A DNA stretch of 64,000 bases from Bradysia coprophila (taxonomy: Eukaryota; Arthropoda; Insecta; Diptera; Sciaridae). Under the pieces are notes generated by a model. That model saw nothing but the letters and a program-made list of their open reading frames with translations. It ran no database searches and was not told the DNA's origin. The stretch is from assembly GCF_014529535.1 (NCBI RefSeq), contig NW_023503509.1, positions 1,550,001 through 1,614,000 on the forward strand. The letters run 5' to 3'. Made by a program: the position numbers and the translations under genes. Shown piece after piece: positions 1 to 11,721 of the stretch (positions are counted from its first letter, which is position 1; every line of letters starts with the position of its first letter).

Positions 1-1
1 T

Positions 2-151
2 CTTTGTGGTTGTCATTCAGAACGAGATTTGAAGTACAGGCGATGGAAGTACACGATAGCAAAATGTCTTCGTTACAACGGCACTTTTACCGAAATTTCA
101 TTCGATGACAAAGGTGCGTGTTGGTCGAAATTTGCCCAGAGTTTTCTTTGA
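2..151 (+). other. Exon-like open frame at left edge, unrecognised
   Basis: A frame open from base 2 runs 49 codons to TGA at 149-151. A possible splice donor (AAAG/GTGCGT) lies after base 113, so bases 2-113 could be the last visible part of an exon from a gene to the left. The translation is basic and contains three cysteines, but I recognise no family. It may be chance. The rest of 152-1117 has only short frames on both strands, the longest about 86 codons (minus, near 583-840), and shows no family I know. Confidence 0.15.
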
Positions 152-1117
152 CCACAAAAATGTTTATCAAATTCACAGATCCCGAAATGGTAGTCCGTAA
201 CTCAATACCCGGAGGAGTATTTCTGTTTTCGTCATTTGCATTACTTTTGGCAACAAAGTTTTTTCAACGAACATAAGCTGTTCGGATATTACGAGAATTC
301 TCTCTCCTTCTCTCTAGTCAGTGATAAACGTGTTTGATTCCAATTAAATAGAAAAATTAAAATTGTTTAACTCAACTGGTTTGAATTGAAGAGCTTGAAG
401 AAACAAAGGACACGGTCATGAGACTGATATGAGAACAATTTGGAATCTTCGGCTAACAAAGTTCAAAAGCTCGTCATAAAGTAACGGATAAGTAAGGAAA
501 CAGTTTTCACTGGAAAAACATGTAGAGGTGCAAGTGGACCCACTGAAGAAACGGTTCGTCTTAAAATTAGAGATATCAAGGGTCAAAAATTTAAGTTGCG
601 CCATCTGATCCCATATTCTATAGACAAAGACGATTCTGTCGGAATCACGAGATTATCCAGCTGATACCTTTGAACCGAGGAGTAAGGCAAACTCCTTGAG
701 ATATGTCTTAAGATATCTTCAAGAATTCCGATAATAGTTTTAACCGATGAACCTACTGTCTTACCGCCTAAGATGTCTCCTAACATTTTATAGATCTTTA
801 AAGAATCTGCCAGCTCCACCACAACATGATCGATTGTCCACTTTTATAAATAGGACTCTACTTTCCATAGCTGGGCGGTGGATCCCTTTGTAAGTGGCGA
901 TTATCGCAAATATCATAAGGTAGCGATTCATTACCGTGTGGGTGAATTTCATGAAAATACTCAGCCTCCAAGTAGTAACAAAGTTGACTGTTAATATGAA
1001 TGCCTTCTGTGAAAGTACGTTCGCATGCAGATGAAAGAGATTCGGTGCTTCACAGGCAAAAGTTCAACATTTTACTCTTGCTAAAATCGACAATCGAACA
1101 ACGACAGCAGTTTCTAT

Positions 1118-1623
1118 TTACAGTAGCTTCAGATGTTTTACAAGTGACTCAAGTTCTTTGCCTTCCGGACCTAAACCTAACACTGTAACAGTCGCTTCAG
1201 GTATCTGAAAGAAACGTTAGGCGTCAAACGACATGCGAAGAAAGGACGGTCTGTGGTGTAGTACCACTGGTGTACATACTTGCGTTCTACCAGCATCTCT
1301 AACGACTTCAGCGACTATGCCCAATTCTTCCGCTTGTTTTCCTAATTTTTCCAGTTCCTCTAAATTATCAACTTTTAATACAATCTTCGGTTGTCCGCAC
1401 AGCATCCAATTTTTAAGTAAACTGCCATTTCGACGTTGACTTGCCTGGAAGCCTAAAATTCCTTGAAATATAGCAAAGCTTTCCGATTAATTATACCTGA
1501 GGCCTTACAAAGTACGGCAGCATGTGAACATTGAGAAGCAATTTTTCCCTTTCCCATCTTTAAATCCGTCCGGACAATCAAATACATTGTGCCCGGAAAA
1601 GCGTTTCGAATCAATTTCATCAT
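1118..1623 (-). CDS. PTRH2: Peptidyl-tRNA hydrolase 2 (Pth2/Bit1), 3 exons
   Basis: Exons, 5' to 3' on the minus strand: 1623-1497, 1452-1280, 1204-1118; together 387 bp, 128 aa plus stop. Pth2 enzymes hydrolyse peptidyl-tRNA released from ribosomes; animal PTRH2 is largely mitochondrial. Seen: a [14 protein letters not shown] strand/loop (residues 14-27) then QCSHAA (31-36); QRRN (48-51); [10 protein letters not shown] (61-70); and the active-site signature DAGRTQ (95-100), followed by VTVLGLGP and the C-terminal HLKLL. All match the Pth2 fold, and the length fits a bare catalytic domain. Vertebrate enzymes carry an N-terminal membrane segment that is absent here, unless a further exon exists. 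The first intron is only 44 bp. The start (ATG ATG at 1623/1620) lies 14 nt after the COA4 stop on the same strand; an in-frame TAA lies about 60 nt upstream. A shared transcript with COA4 is likely. Confidence 0.88.
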
Positions 1624-1637
1624 CGTGTATATTGTTG

Positions 1638-1924
1638 CTAGTTCGATTTTGTGTGGTGTGAATATTTGTTCTGTTGTTGGTTAACGTATGCTTGCATGCA
1701 GCCCTTAAATTCCTTCACTATGTCCTGGCATTTACGCCAATCCTGAGTCTCAGCTATACACTCCTGTACAATTGGTTTATGTTCGGTTCGGGGTTAAAAC
1801 AGTGATCAGAAAGTTTTTGGAAAATTGAAATTACTTGAACTTTATAATGCAGTGAAATGCAGCCGGTTTTCTTTAACATGGACTCAACTGGATCGTCATT
1901 CGGATCATTTACAGTCGCAGACAT
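1638..1924 (-). CDS. COA4: Cytochrome c oxidase assembly factor 4 (CHCHD8), 2 exons
   Basis: Exons on the minus strand: 1924-1835 and 1763-1638, 216 bp, 71 aa plus stop TAG. The intron (1834-1764) has GTAATT and TACAG borders. COA4 is a small intermembrane-space protein needed for complex IV assembly, imported by the Mia40 disulfide relay. Seen: an acidic N-terminus with DDPVESML (residues 10-17), then a perfect twin Cx9C motif, Cys22/Cys32 and Cys42/Cys52, forming a CHCH helical hairpin. The stretch [14 protein letters not shown] (29-42) matches the characteristic COA4 signature (VQEC....DWR.C), which separates it from other twin-Cx9C proteins. The stop is followed after 14 nt by the PTRH2 start codon, so the two mitochondrial proteins probably share an mRNA. 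Confidence 0.85.
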
Positions 1925-2117
1925 ATTTAATTCATATTCATTTAATCGGAGGATTTTTTGGTGAAGTTATGCAATTTCGTTGTGTGTGCGATAACTGAAT
2001 GTAAACAGTGAATTTGGAGTTCAGCCGGTCTATGCTGTCAATATCATGACACCTTAATGTCACAACAGATTTTGTACCAAAACAGAAACTGTTGATAATG
2101 AAGAAACCCAATTTCAT

Positions 2118-2716
2118 AATAGAGTGTTATGATGAAAGAGATAGAACAATACCCTCTCTAGCAACCAAACTTCGTTTTGACGCAGTCAAAATACCACCTT
2201 ATTTTGACAAATGTGACACTGACTTTTACTTGTAATAGAGTTGCCGTGCCGCGCTCTTTTTTAAAGCAATATTGACGTCACACGAAAAAGATAAACTTTA
2301 AACTTTATTTCATTTTTGCACACCAAAATAACGGAACAACACACCAAAAAACACGTCACAATCACAAATTATTCATTTTCGAACACCGAAATGGTTAATC
2401 AAGACGTAATATTTTCAACACAAAAAATGAAATCGCTGCTCATACTTCATTTAATTTATTTTTAAAAGTGTAAAATTTTCTATGACAGAATACACTGTAA
2501 AGTTTTACCACCTTAATTTTCCTAGTTTGATTGCTAGAGAGGGTATTGGATAGAAATATTTTGACAAGTACCCCAAGGCAACTTATAATAAACTGGTCTT
2601 CGGTCCTCTCGCTCTCAACGTAACACGTTGAAAGAGAAAGCAATATTTTGACAAGTACTCCAAGGCAAGTTAAATTAACTAGTCTTCGGATCTCTCGCTC
2701 TGATCATAACAGTCTA
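2118..2716. mobile_element. MITE copy 1 (about 190-bp family), interrupted by a nested element
   Basis: The family has imperfect terminal inverted repeats: TATAGAGTGTTATGATG at the left and CATAACAGTCTATA at the right. Inside are two head-to-tail modules containing TTTGACAAGTACCCCAAGGC. This copy is split by the 402-bp insertion at 2147-2548. Its right end shares the TATA with the next copy, so copies 1 and 2 abut head to tail. No coding capacity. Confidence 0.75.
2147..2548. mobile_element. 402-bp TIR element nested in MITE copy 1
   Basis: Ends are 25-bp inverted repeats beginning CAATACCCTCTCTAGCAA with one mismatch. They are flanked by a direct repeat GATAGAA (2140-2146 and 2549-2555), the probable target-site duplication. 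Removing the insert plus one GATAGAA restores the uninterrupted MITE seen at 2715-2906. The interior is AT-rich with no transposase. A partial relative of the left end lies at 33886-33945. The superfamily is unclear; 7 bp is unusual. Confidence 0.7.
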
Positions 2717-2906
2717 TAGAGTGTTATGATGAAAGAGAAGAAGATATTTTGACAAGTACCCCAAGGCAAGTTAAAATAAACTGGTCTTCTGTCCTCTCGC
2801 ACTCAACGTACCACGTTGATAGAGAAGCAAATACTTTGACAAGTACCCCAAGGCAAGTTATAATAACTAGTCTTCGGTTTTCTCGCTCTGATCATAACAG
2901 TCTATA
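2715..2906. mobile_element. MITE copy 2 of the TATAGAGTGTTATGATG family
   Basis: Complete, about 192 bp, with the same termini as copy 1 and two internal CAAGTACCCCAAGGCAAGTT modules. It directly follows copy 1. The following bases, 2907-3322, hold no gene. Confidence 0.8.
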
Positions 2907-3322
2907 TTATCGACAGCGAAGCTTGCCGCTACCGAAGATTCTTATCGTTCTTATGCATTCAGGCGACGCACTTCAAGCAAAAATTATCATATTCGACAGA
3001 TGCCACAGATGCCGACTATTTTGTATTTGAAATGGTTTTTTACAATGTTTTACTGTTTTTCATGCTTCGGGGCCGAAAATGAGGGCAATTTTTCGAATTT
3101 TCCGGGGCTTCCGGCCCTCTGCATGAAAACTTACATGTGCACCTGTTTGGGACGGTTGATTTAAGGCACTTTCGCTTGTAAGCCTCACTTCGTTCGGCCT
3201 ACAATCCGCGAAATTGCCTAAAATCGATCGTCCAAAACAGGTACACAAATAACCATTGTGACAGCCGAGTTGATTGGCTAGCGATCTGTTTCTGCTAAGA
3301 ACGTAATCCGGCTGACTGTCTC

Positions 3323-3512
3323 TATAGAGTGTTATGATGAAAGAGAAGAAGATATTTTGACAAGTACCCCGAGGCAAGTTAAAATAAACTGGTCTTCTGT
3401 CCTCTCGCTCTCAACGTACCACATTAAAAGAGAAGCAAATACTTTGACAAGTACCCCAAGGCAAGTTATAATAACTTCTTCGGTTTTCTCGCTCTGATCA
3501 TAACAGTCTATA
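3323..3512. mobile_element. MITE copy 3 of the same family
   Basis: Complete, about 190 bp, same orientation as copy 2 and clearly very similar to it, with a small deletion near ATAACTTCTTCGG. Bases 3513-4284 hold no recognisable gene or element. Confidence 0.8.
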
Positions 3513-4284
3513 GTTTTTTGAATATGGCATATCGTTTATCGACTTGACGTAAAACTTAAACGTAAATCTTTCAGTCGAACTCTTCTCTGGGTTGCATTTC
3601 TTAAATTCTAATTTTTTAAGACATGAGGAAATTGTTATAGTTTCTGCCTACACCACGACAATCGAATTCACGCCGCAAGTGTGCCTAAAATTTGAATTTT
3701 AAGTGAACGATTCGATGAAAAAGTGAACCAAAAAATACATTTCAACGCTTCATTGTATGAAAATGACGCTACGTTAGAAAGACCTCCGCACTTTCCATTT
3801 TGAATTTCGACCGCACTTACGGCGTGAATTAAATTGTTTCTCCATCAGCGTTTATTGTTTTTAGTTCCACCATAGCACTTCTACTAGCTCGAACACTCAT
3901 CTATCAACGTCAAAATAGCCTCCAAATTTCAAAGATGTATGCGTGTACGATTGCATGTGTGTGCGTTTTTATTCACACTAACAAATCATGATTCTTGTCT
4001 TTACGAAAGAAATGCAACAACTATTAAGATAGCATTAGCCTCCAAATATTTCTTGTGTTCATGTTAGTAGCAGAGCTGAAGTTCCACAAATTGACCACAG
4101 GTAGCTAAACAATGTCATAGAATCAGCTAATCGTTGTGCTTTAAGTATTTTAAGCTGAAAACCCACACGAGTCATTTTGTGTTTCAGGGCTGCGTTTTCT
4201 GCTTGAATGCAGTCTGTGGAGCATAGGCTAAGCCTGAGGTATATATAGTCCGTCATCAGATTCGGTTATAGGTATATTACATTA

Positions 4285-4427
4285 GGGGTCATCCATAAAG
4301 TACGTACTCACTAAGGGGGGAGGGGGGGTCTAAAATTGGACCTTTTTGTATGGAAAAACGCGTACGAAACGGGGGGAGGGGGTCAAAAATTTGCCGTACA
4401 CCGCGTACGTACTTTATGCATGGCCCC
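4285..4427. mobile_element. 143-bp PIF/Harbinger-type MITE
   Basis: Terminal inverted repeats begin GGGGTCATCCATAAAGTACG at the left and end GTACTTTATGCATGGCCCC at the right. The flanks carry a TTA duplication (4282-4284 and 4428-4430), typical of PIF/Harbinger target sites. The interior has G-rich runs. Non-coding. Confidence 0.7.
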
Positions 4428-4672
4428 TTACCTTACGAATTGTTTAAGAGCGAGAGGGTTACAGTAGTCACAGTACCTCCACATTTATACGAAAAGCGGA
4501 TACCAACATTGGCTAAACCAAAGTATGTAAACTTTTTGATACTGGTGAGTTTTAAGCCACATATGTTCGTCTACCGCTTTCATTTTGACAACTCGACTAT
4601 CTTACGGAAATATAATTCAAACCACTTATTTTAACTTGCCTCGCGGGATGTGTCAAAAAACTCAAAATAGTA

Positions 4673-4935
4673 TAGTGTTATGATGAAAGACAACGAAATA
4701 TTTTGACAAGTACCCCAAGCCAAGTTACAATAAAATCAATAAAATGGTCTTCGGTCCTCTCGCTCGTATCGTAAAATATAGAAAGAGAAGCAAATACTTT
4801 AACAAGTACCCCAAGGCAAGTTATCTCGCTCCAATCATAACACTCTATATCGAAAAATGCAATGACAAGTCCCGCAAGGCTAGTTTTAAGTAACTGGTGT
4901 TCGGACTTCTGGCTCTGATCATAAAAGTTTATAGA
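4673..4935. mobile_element. Diverged MITE copy 4 plus partial copy
   Basis: TAGTGTTATGATGAAAG at 4673 and CATAACACTCTATA near 4840-4853 bound a more diverged family member. A second partial module (CAAGTCCCGCAAGGC) continues to about 4935. Confidence 0.6.
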
Positions 4936-7388
4936 CTTGCATTCTGTGATCAAACTAGTCTAGTCTAATATTAACCGTCGCATGTACATATGTGATCAAC
5001 AATTAAATTGCTAAAATGTCCACAACAATTTGAAACCGCCCGCCAACGACTGCATACTTCGTTGATTTCGGCTGGTTGTTCTTTTTTAGCTCGACGGTAT
5101 ACCAACCATGTAACAAAAAACTTCTCTCATAAAGAGTTGAAATTCGTGCAGGTTGACAACAAAAAAACATTTTGCAAAAGTTCTGCTTTTTTATAAAAAT
5201 CGGGAATTAAAAATTTTGGAGCAAAATAGTTCGAATAATTCTCGTAATAAATTAGTGCAAAGTTGAAAAAAAAATATGAAGAGGCGAAATGCCGATTGTG
5301 GTAAATTAAGACGCCCTGTTAAACGAAATAGTAAAATCGCGGAAGGAATGTATGGAAGGTACATAGAAAAGTGAAATATAAAAAAAATATCTGATATATA
5401 AGGAACTCGAAATTGCTTCCATCTAAACATCTGTGTGATGGGCTATGCGCCGAATATGCCAAATGTATTCTAAAGATAATCAATATCGAAATGGTCTCTA
5501 ATTGAATCGCTCTGTATGGTTTTTTTTTTGTGTTGCTCCAACCAAAGGTTTTTTTTATATTGAATTTCTGTCCAAAATGGCTGAGCCAAATTAATCAAAA
5601 TTTATGCAACGAGTTAATTTGCACAATTCTTGTAGCATCTTTCGGCATATGGATATATTATATAAGTCCGTTAAAATGTAAATAAGGAACATGGAAAGTA
5701 CATTCGTGTATTACCACTCTTCTTCGTTTTTTTTGTTCCTTTGCCATCTGCTGATTGTGAAAAAGAGTTTCTGTTTGCGGTTTATTGTATACTTTTCTCG
5801 TTCTGTGTATAAATATGTATTTATATATGTACACAACAATCTAGAATATATTATTGCGTTGGTCCCAAAAGCGCATTTTTGTTGTTGTAAATTTAGATAT
5901 CATACACGAAAGATGTTCTCTTCCTTTTCATAATTTTTTTTTTTACTTGTCAATAAGAACAATTTTTTTTGTGTAGAGATTACGTAAAACAAATATTTTT
6001 GTTGGAAAAATACGTCGAGGTCTTGTTGATTCGATTGATTTATATTTTCCCAAGTGTATTTTTTTCTCAGCCGGATTTCAGCTGCGGCCCGGAAGAAATA
6101 AAAATCTATTCGAAGCTTTTAGTGATAAAAGTTCAGAACGTAAACTTATAGGTCAGCGTAATCTGTACAAGAAAAAAAAATTCTAATCAATCCATACAAC
6201 TCACTTCAGCATGAAAAATGTCCTAAAGTCGTATTTAAATGAAACAAAAGATTTTAGGCAATTCCTAGCGTCTATAGAAATATTTTCTACCATAAATTGT
6301 TCTTCCCTGAAATTGGATTTCTTGAAAAATAAAAAAACGAGTCGTTGAGTTGAACAGGGCTGGTAAAAAAAAACTCAACAATTTACTAATCGACAACAAC
6401 GATGTTCGAAGTTATTATGACCTGATACAAACTCAATTCGATCATTCAATTTTGCGATTTTAGTTTTTCTCTTTCCATTCGAATTTTGTGTTTATTTATA
6501 CTCGGATTGTGCGTATGCAAAATGAAAAAAAAAAAAGAAAACGAAGAGGCAATCGCTGTACACCTCTATAATTGTTTGTTTCGTTGCTGGTAGTTTGTTC
6601 GGTATATAGTGTATAATTGTTAGCGTTTTAGCCGAATGCAACAACCGACACGTACAAACTAACAAGTGTATTACCCGAAAAGAGATCAAACCGTTTGTTG
6701 GTGACTTTTGATTTATACATTGATTTTTTGAGTGTCAACGCTCTGCAGCATTTTCATTTACGTTGAACAATTTCCTTTGTATTGTTGAATTTAACCCTTT
6801 ACGAACGGTTATCGTATCGTATGAGATCTATCACTTCATTCGTTCTCTCTGTCCAAAATTCTTTTACTTCATTTTACTATAAAAAATGGTGCAACACCAT
6901 GAGCTCATTGCATAATTTTGTTGTCGTTGTTGATTAACGGTTTCTGAACATTTAAAATTGTCAAAACTACAGTTTGTCCTTCCGATTCAGAAATTGTCAA
7001 AACTACAGTTTGTCCTTCCGATTCAGAATGATTTCATTTTCAAGGATTTTCGAAACAAAATTATTTTTGTGTCACCAACAATATAGAATTGCTATCTTTC
7101 TGCATGTTTTGAAGCGATAACCAGCATAATTTCTTCGAATAAAATAAAAAAACATTTTTTTTTTGACAAAATAACACATTTTCCCATACCGCTATCATTG
7201 ATTGACCACTGGGTGATAAAGCACACACATTTGGTTTACTGTGTAAGCGATACAGTTTTGGTTAACAGAAATTGTGTTGGTATAATTGTTGATAATTCGA
7301 GGCTTAACAGAAGACGCATGTAAACCGGTTCGGTACTTGACTGTAATCCGAAAAAATACAATTACAAATTTGAATGTGCACAACGTTG
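4936..7388. other. AT-rich stretch without a recognisable gene
   Basis: Both strands hold only short, low-complexity frames (longest about 80 codons) with long T or A runs. No domain, splice pattern or transposon end was seen apart from the 36-bp tandem duplication at 6955-7026. Confidence 0.5.
6955..7026. repeat. Perfect tandem duplication of a 36-bp unit
   Basis: Two identical 36-bp units, 6955-6990 and 6991-7026, each starting AAATTGTCAAAACTACAG and ending CCGATTCAG. Exact identity suggests a recent slippage or repair event. Confidence 0.9.
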
Positions 7389-9657
7389 ACCACAAAATCA
7401 AAAACCATAGCAAAGAGGTTTGTTAGATGATTAAATATTTGTAGCGGTTTAACAGTTATCGCGATGTAATCACATTGAAACTTTTGCTTCTTATGTTGGA
7501 AGTATGACCCCAGTATGACGGTATCATGCTAAATCTTTTACTTCAAGGGATTAGCAAAGTTGTTGATTTTTGTCGTTGTTGCCGATAATAGAAAAAAAAA
7601 CCTTTCCTCTATTTTAAATGAAAAAAAAATTCTTAGTTCTCGTTTTAATACATGTACATGGCAGAATTACTCTCGTCAACTGCAATCAATTTTGTCATTT
7701 CTTATCGAGACGACACATTTTCGTATACGGATAAATGAGTTAAACTTTACACATAGGCTTACGGCATAGACCAACAGTTTTGGTACAGAAATTCGTGCAA
7801 AATTTTAAATGTTGCTTTTGATAGTTGGACTGCTTCTTAGCGCAGTTTCTGATAATCCCGTAATTTTCTTTACAAATTTTCTTCGGTTTACAATTCTATC
7901 AACAACAGTGTTTTAATGACCCAACCAATTGTTGAGAAATATTTCCATTCCTTTGTGAAAATTGGTCCTAGAGTTGTATTATGTTACAGTTGTTGCGTCG
8001 TTCACTAGAATTGTAATTCTTCTTCTTCTTCTTCTTCTTTTTCAGCCTGTTTCTGTACACTGCTGGACGTAGGCCTCCCCAATTCTCTTCCATTCCGAAC
8101 GATTAGTTGCCACTTGTTGTCAATTTGCGCCTGCAATTCTCTTTATACCATTATTCCATCTCTTTGGTGGTCTACCTCTAGGTCGAGTTTTAGGTGGCCT
8201 CCAGTTCATGATCTTTTTGGTCCAACGTTCGTCCGTCCTTCTTGTTATTTGTTCCGCCTAGCTCCACTTTAAAGATGCTATTCTTTCCATGACATCAACG
8301 ACCCTGGTTTGTTGTCGAATCCATTGATTCGTCATTCTGCCTCTGAGTGTTATTCCAAGCATTCTCCGTTCCATGGCTCTTTGTGCCACTCTTAATTTAT
8401 TTTCGGAAGTTTTGTTAACGTTAACGTTTACGCTCCATATGTAAGCACAGGAAGGACACACGTATCGAACACTTTACGTTTCAGACTTTTGTTCATTTTG
8501 CTTTTGAAAATTAGCCTGAGTTTTCCGAACGCTGCCCATGCAAGACCAATTCTACGTTTTATTTCTGCAGTTTGGTTGTCTAGACCCAACTTCAATTTAT
8601 GACCTAGGTACACATAACTGTCGACTCGTTCAATGACAGTATCACCAATTTTAATGTCTCTGTCGTCGTCAATGTTTGTCATGATTTTCGTTTTCGACAA
8701 ATTCATCTTGAGGCCGACTTTGTTTGACTCCTTATTCAACTGTTGCAACATAATTTGCGCCTGGTCTAGATCAGCTGCCATCAGGGAGATATCATCTGCG
8801 AAACGGAGATTACTCAGGTACTCTCCATTTATGTTGATCCCCATTTCACTCCAGTCCAATTTCTTAAAAATATTCTCCAGAATCGATGTGAATAACTTAG
8901 GTGATATGGTGTAACCCTGTGTACACCTCTGCCAATTCTGAATTTTTCCGTGCTTTTATGGAGTTTTATACACGACGTAGCATTTTTATAGACGTATCGA
9001 ATTGTGATTCTGAAGTTTATTAAATCAAATCGTCTATACATTGTGATTGGAAGTACTCAGACTGGAAATAATTTCTTTCTTGAGTATCTTCTGATGTTTT
9101 AGGCAAAATAACGTATCACATTGTTTCGACAGCTTCGAGATCCTTTTGGATTCCATTAAAAAAAGTTGAATCTTTCGGTGTAATACAAAAAAGCTTAAAG
9201 CCATCGAAAGCTCTTCAAAAGCCAAGACACAAATGCAACCGTTGGCTTTAGCTTAACACGGCAGAACAAACCGTTAAAAAACAATTCAGAATTATATCTG
9301 AATTATTCGGAAATTTTTCAGAATTTTTTCAGAATTAAAATCTCAAAAATTAGCCCTAGTTTTAACGCCGTCAACGTTCTTTTTTTACACATCTTCTGTT
9401 AATTGTTTTAGGCCTTGATTAGACAAAATATCGTGTCAGATAGAGCACATTCTCATAAAACCAAAACGAGGAATAGTAGATTACATTGGATGTTGCGGAG
9501 GTAGTTCATTACATGAGGGATCAATTTTGTGATACGAGCCGAACTCACAAGTGTGGTTATAAGCAACAAGCTTTGGAAACGGTTATTTTGACAAGTGTAG
9601 AGTTTGCATATCCGAGCCGAAGGCGAGGTATGCAACTACACGAGTCAAAATAACCGT
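7389..9657. repeat. Direct segmental duplication, copy A (2269 bp)
   Basis: Matches 11722-13990 base for base at a constant offset of 4333. The only difference I found is T at 8659 versus C at 12992. It contains AT-rich sequence, a truncated RTE-like LINE (8030-9041), and at its right end the left half and centre of a palindromic MITE. It ends abruptly just past the palindrome centre, where a CCGTGA hexamer array starts. Confidence 0.93.
8030..9041 (-). pseudogene. 5'-truncated RTE-like LINE, reverse-transcriptase C-terminal part (copy A)
   Basis: Minus strand, starting at 9041. The fragment begins in the fingers/palm region (YKNATSCIKLHK), shifts frame near 8930, then continues with ISPKLFTSILENIF, the FADD box (SNLRFADDISLM), GLKMNLSKTK and YVYLGHKL. 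A later frameshift near 8450 leads to the ERRMLGITLRGR and IASLKWS thumb region, then RGRPPKRW. It ends in a (TTC)n run at 8018-8042, the expected microsatellite tail of an RTE-type element. Endonuclease and N-terminal RT are missing. The frameshifts make it dead; both duplicate copies share them, so they predate the duplication. Confidence 0.85.
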
Positions 9658-11721
9658 GACCGTGACCGTGACCGTGACATATCAAGAGCTGGTGCCTGTG
9701 CACATAACCAGTAGAGTTTGAACGTTGAACCGCTGATAGTGGGACTTATCCACTTGGATCCCCCTTTTTACTCTCCGGTTCATAGTAAGCGTGCATTGTA
9801 TATTAAACAAATCACGTTTACCGTGAACAGCGCTGGATCGCTACTCGAGGTATGTTGAAACTTAATCTAACAACAATCACCGTCGCTCGACAAAGTGATC
9901 GGACTAACTACACGGCAGTGGGGAGATGAACCGACTACCTGAGCTCTTTCATTGCTCGAAAAATATTGAGGTATAATACAATACAATGTGACACAATATA
10001 ATGCCACAAGGAGAAATCAATTACCTGATAACGAATTAGTTGTTCGAATCTCACCTGTTATAACTTTACAATTACCTGTCTTATGGAGACTCTCACTAAT
10101 CTCACCATTGTCCATTCCGTTTGTTCCGTTCAGTCTTTAGATAATATTGTTTCATTAAGTGGCCTAATTCCACATTTCATAATCACTCTTTTGTTCTTCG
10201 CGCCCATCGAAACAGAGTCCACCAGGAAGTCATTAGGTCAAGGTACATACGATGGAGATAATATTAAATTAGATGCATATACCTTCATATCTTCCACTGA
10301 GTGAACGAAGGTTTAGAAAGCGGTTGACGAGTCAAGAGTTGAAGGATGAAAGCGAAGACTAAGACAACTAACGTAATCCTGTATAGAAAAGCGGACGAAA
10401 GTCGGTTACTGTCAACCGGCGTTCTTTTCGGTCCCAGAGAATTTCTCCTTCTACGAAAGGTAACGCAAAGACGCTTTCGGTCCTAGAGAAATCGGCTCTA
10501 GAGATTTCCTTCTTTTAAGAAACATAACGCAAAGGCCCGACCCTAGAGAATTTCTACTTAGTCCTAGCGAACTAGATACCTCAGGAAAGGCAACCCAAAG
10601 CAAAAATCTCACACAAGAAACGACACAGGGATTTCAACCAAGTGGTCGACTAAGGCCCGCTAAAACAATCATTAAAAATTTCGAAGCAAAATTCTTCGCT
10701 ATTTGCCACTTCCAAGGCACACGTGGACTCAACAGAAGATTCACCCTTTTACGTAACACTTCCACTCTTTTGCGTAACTTTCAGTGCATCAGTCTGCACA
10801 TTCCACTGATCAGGGTCACACAACGAGTCAGCGGTTAGCAAGTTTTTTCAACTTTCGTTGACTTGACAGACGTCGACAACAACTAAAACAAAACAGACTG
10901 AAACTCGAAGCGCGCAACATTACGGAAAGAAAAAACTCTAGACAAATCACAAATAATTGCAAACTGTTTGCACTTGCTCACGAATGCACAGCATAAAAAA
11001 GACTAAGGCTCCTAATCGTACCGGATTATCCGTGAAGGATCTGATTGACAAAGCTGGCAAAACAGCACATCCAAACTAAAAGCGTAAATGCTTATAAGAA
11101 ATGACAAAGAAAAATTGTGAGAAACGATGCATTCAAAGAATGGCATTTGGAAAGCATCAACAACTCACACATCAAGTTACATCGCATACGTACCGAAACC
11201 GTTACCATATACAAACCGTATCTGCTTCAACTGGAGTCAGAGTTTTCTCCGAACCGTGCTGCACTGGGTCCCGATCGTATCAGTTCAGTATCATATATTC
11301 GGTACAAACCGTATTTGCAACATATTGATACCAGAATCAGAGCCTGCGTTCATCATTGAGTTTTACTGTTTCACCTGGATACAGTTCATTTCGATATCCC
11401 TCGTGTTAGTTTCCGCATTGGTATTCGGCCCCTATTTCTTGCCATTTCCCTCAAATTCATGAATTCCATTGAACAGCTTGTTGAGCAGAAAATGCTGGTA
11501 ACCGTCCCGTTTCACCGCCCATGAGCCTACGTCTCCGTCCGTCGTAAATTTCATTCGGGAAACAGCAATCGCTCGCGAAAACAATCGGACACAACCGTAA
11601 ACAACCATAAACAACTTTGAAATAAAACAAACCACAAAAACCAAGAAATAACTTAAAAAATTTAGAAAAATTCGACGAGCAAAAATTTTCACGTCCAGCC
11701 ATTTTCACAGCGCCTACTACT
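9658..11721. other. Unique spacer between the two duplicate copies
   Basis: Starts with about four CCGTGA hexamers (9652-9678). The middle (10430-10620) has diffuse repeats of CCTAGAGAA and AACGCAAAG. Bases 11430-11720 are less AT-rich and CG-containing, which would suit a promoter or 5' UTR, but no open frame of more than 111 codons or recognisable exon was found. Confidence 0.5.

Noticed and set aside
583..822. 79-codon minus-strand frame downstream of PTRH2
   Set aside because: Looks moderately protein-like, but I recognise nothing and find no flanking exon; left unannotated.
8633..8914. 93-codon plus-strand frames over the duplicated LINE
   Set aside because: Antisense shadows of the reverse-transcriptase fragment.
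10020..10070. GTTCGAATC, a tRNA T-arm-like motif
   Set aside because: No acceptor, D-arm or anticodon stem at the right distances.
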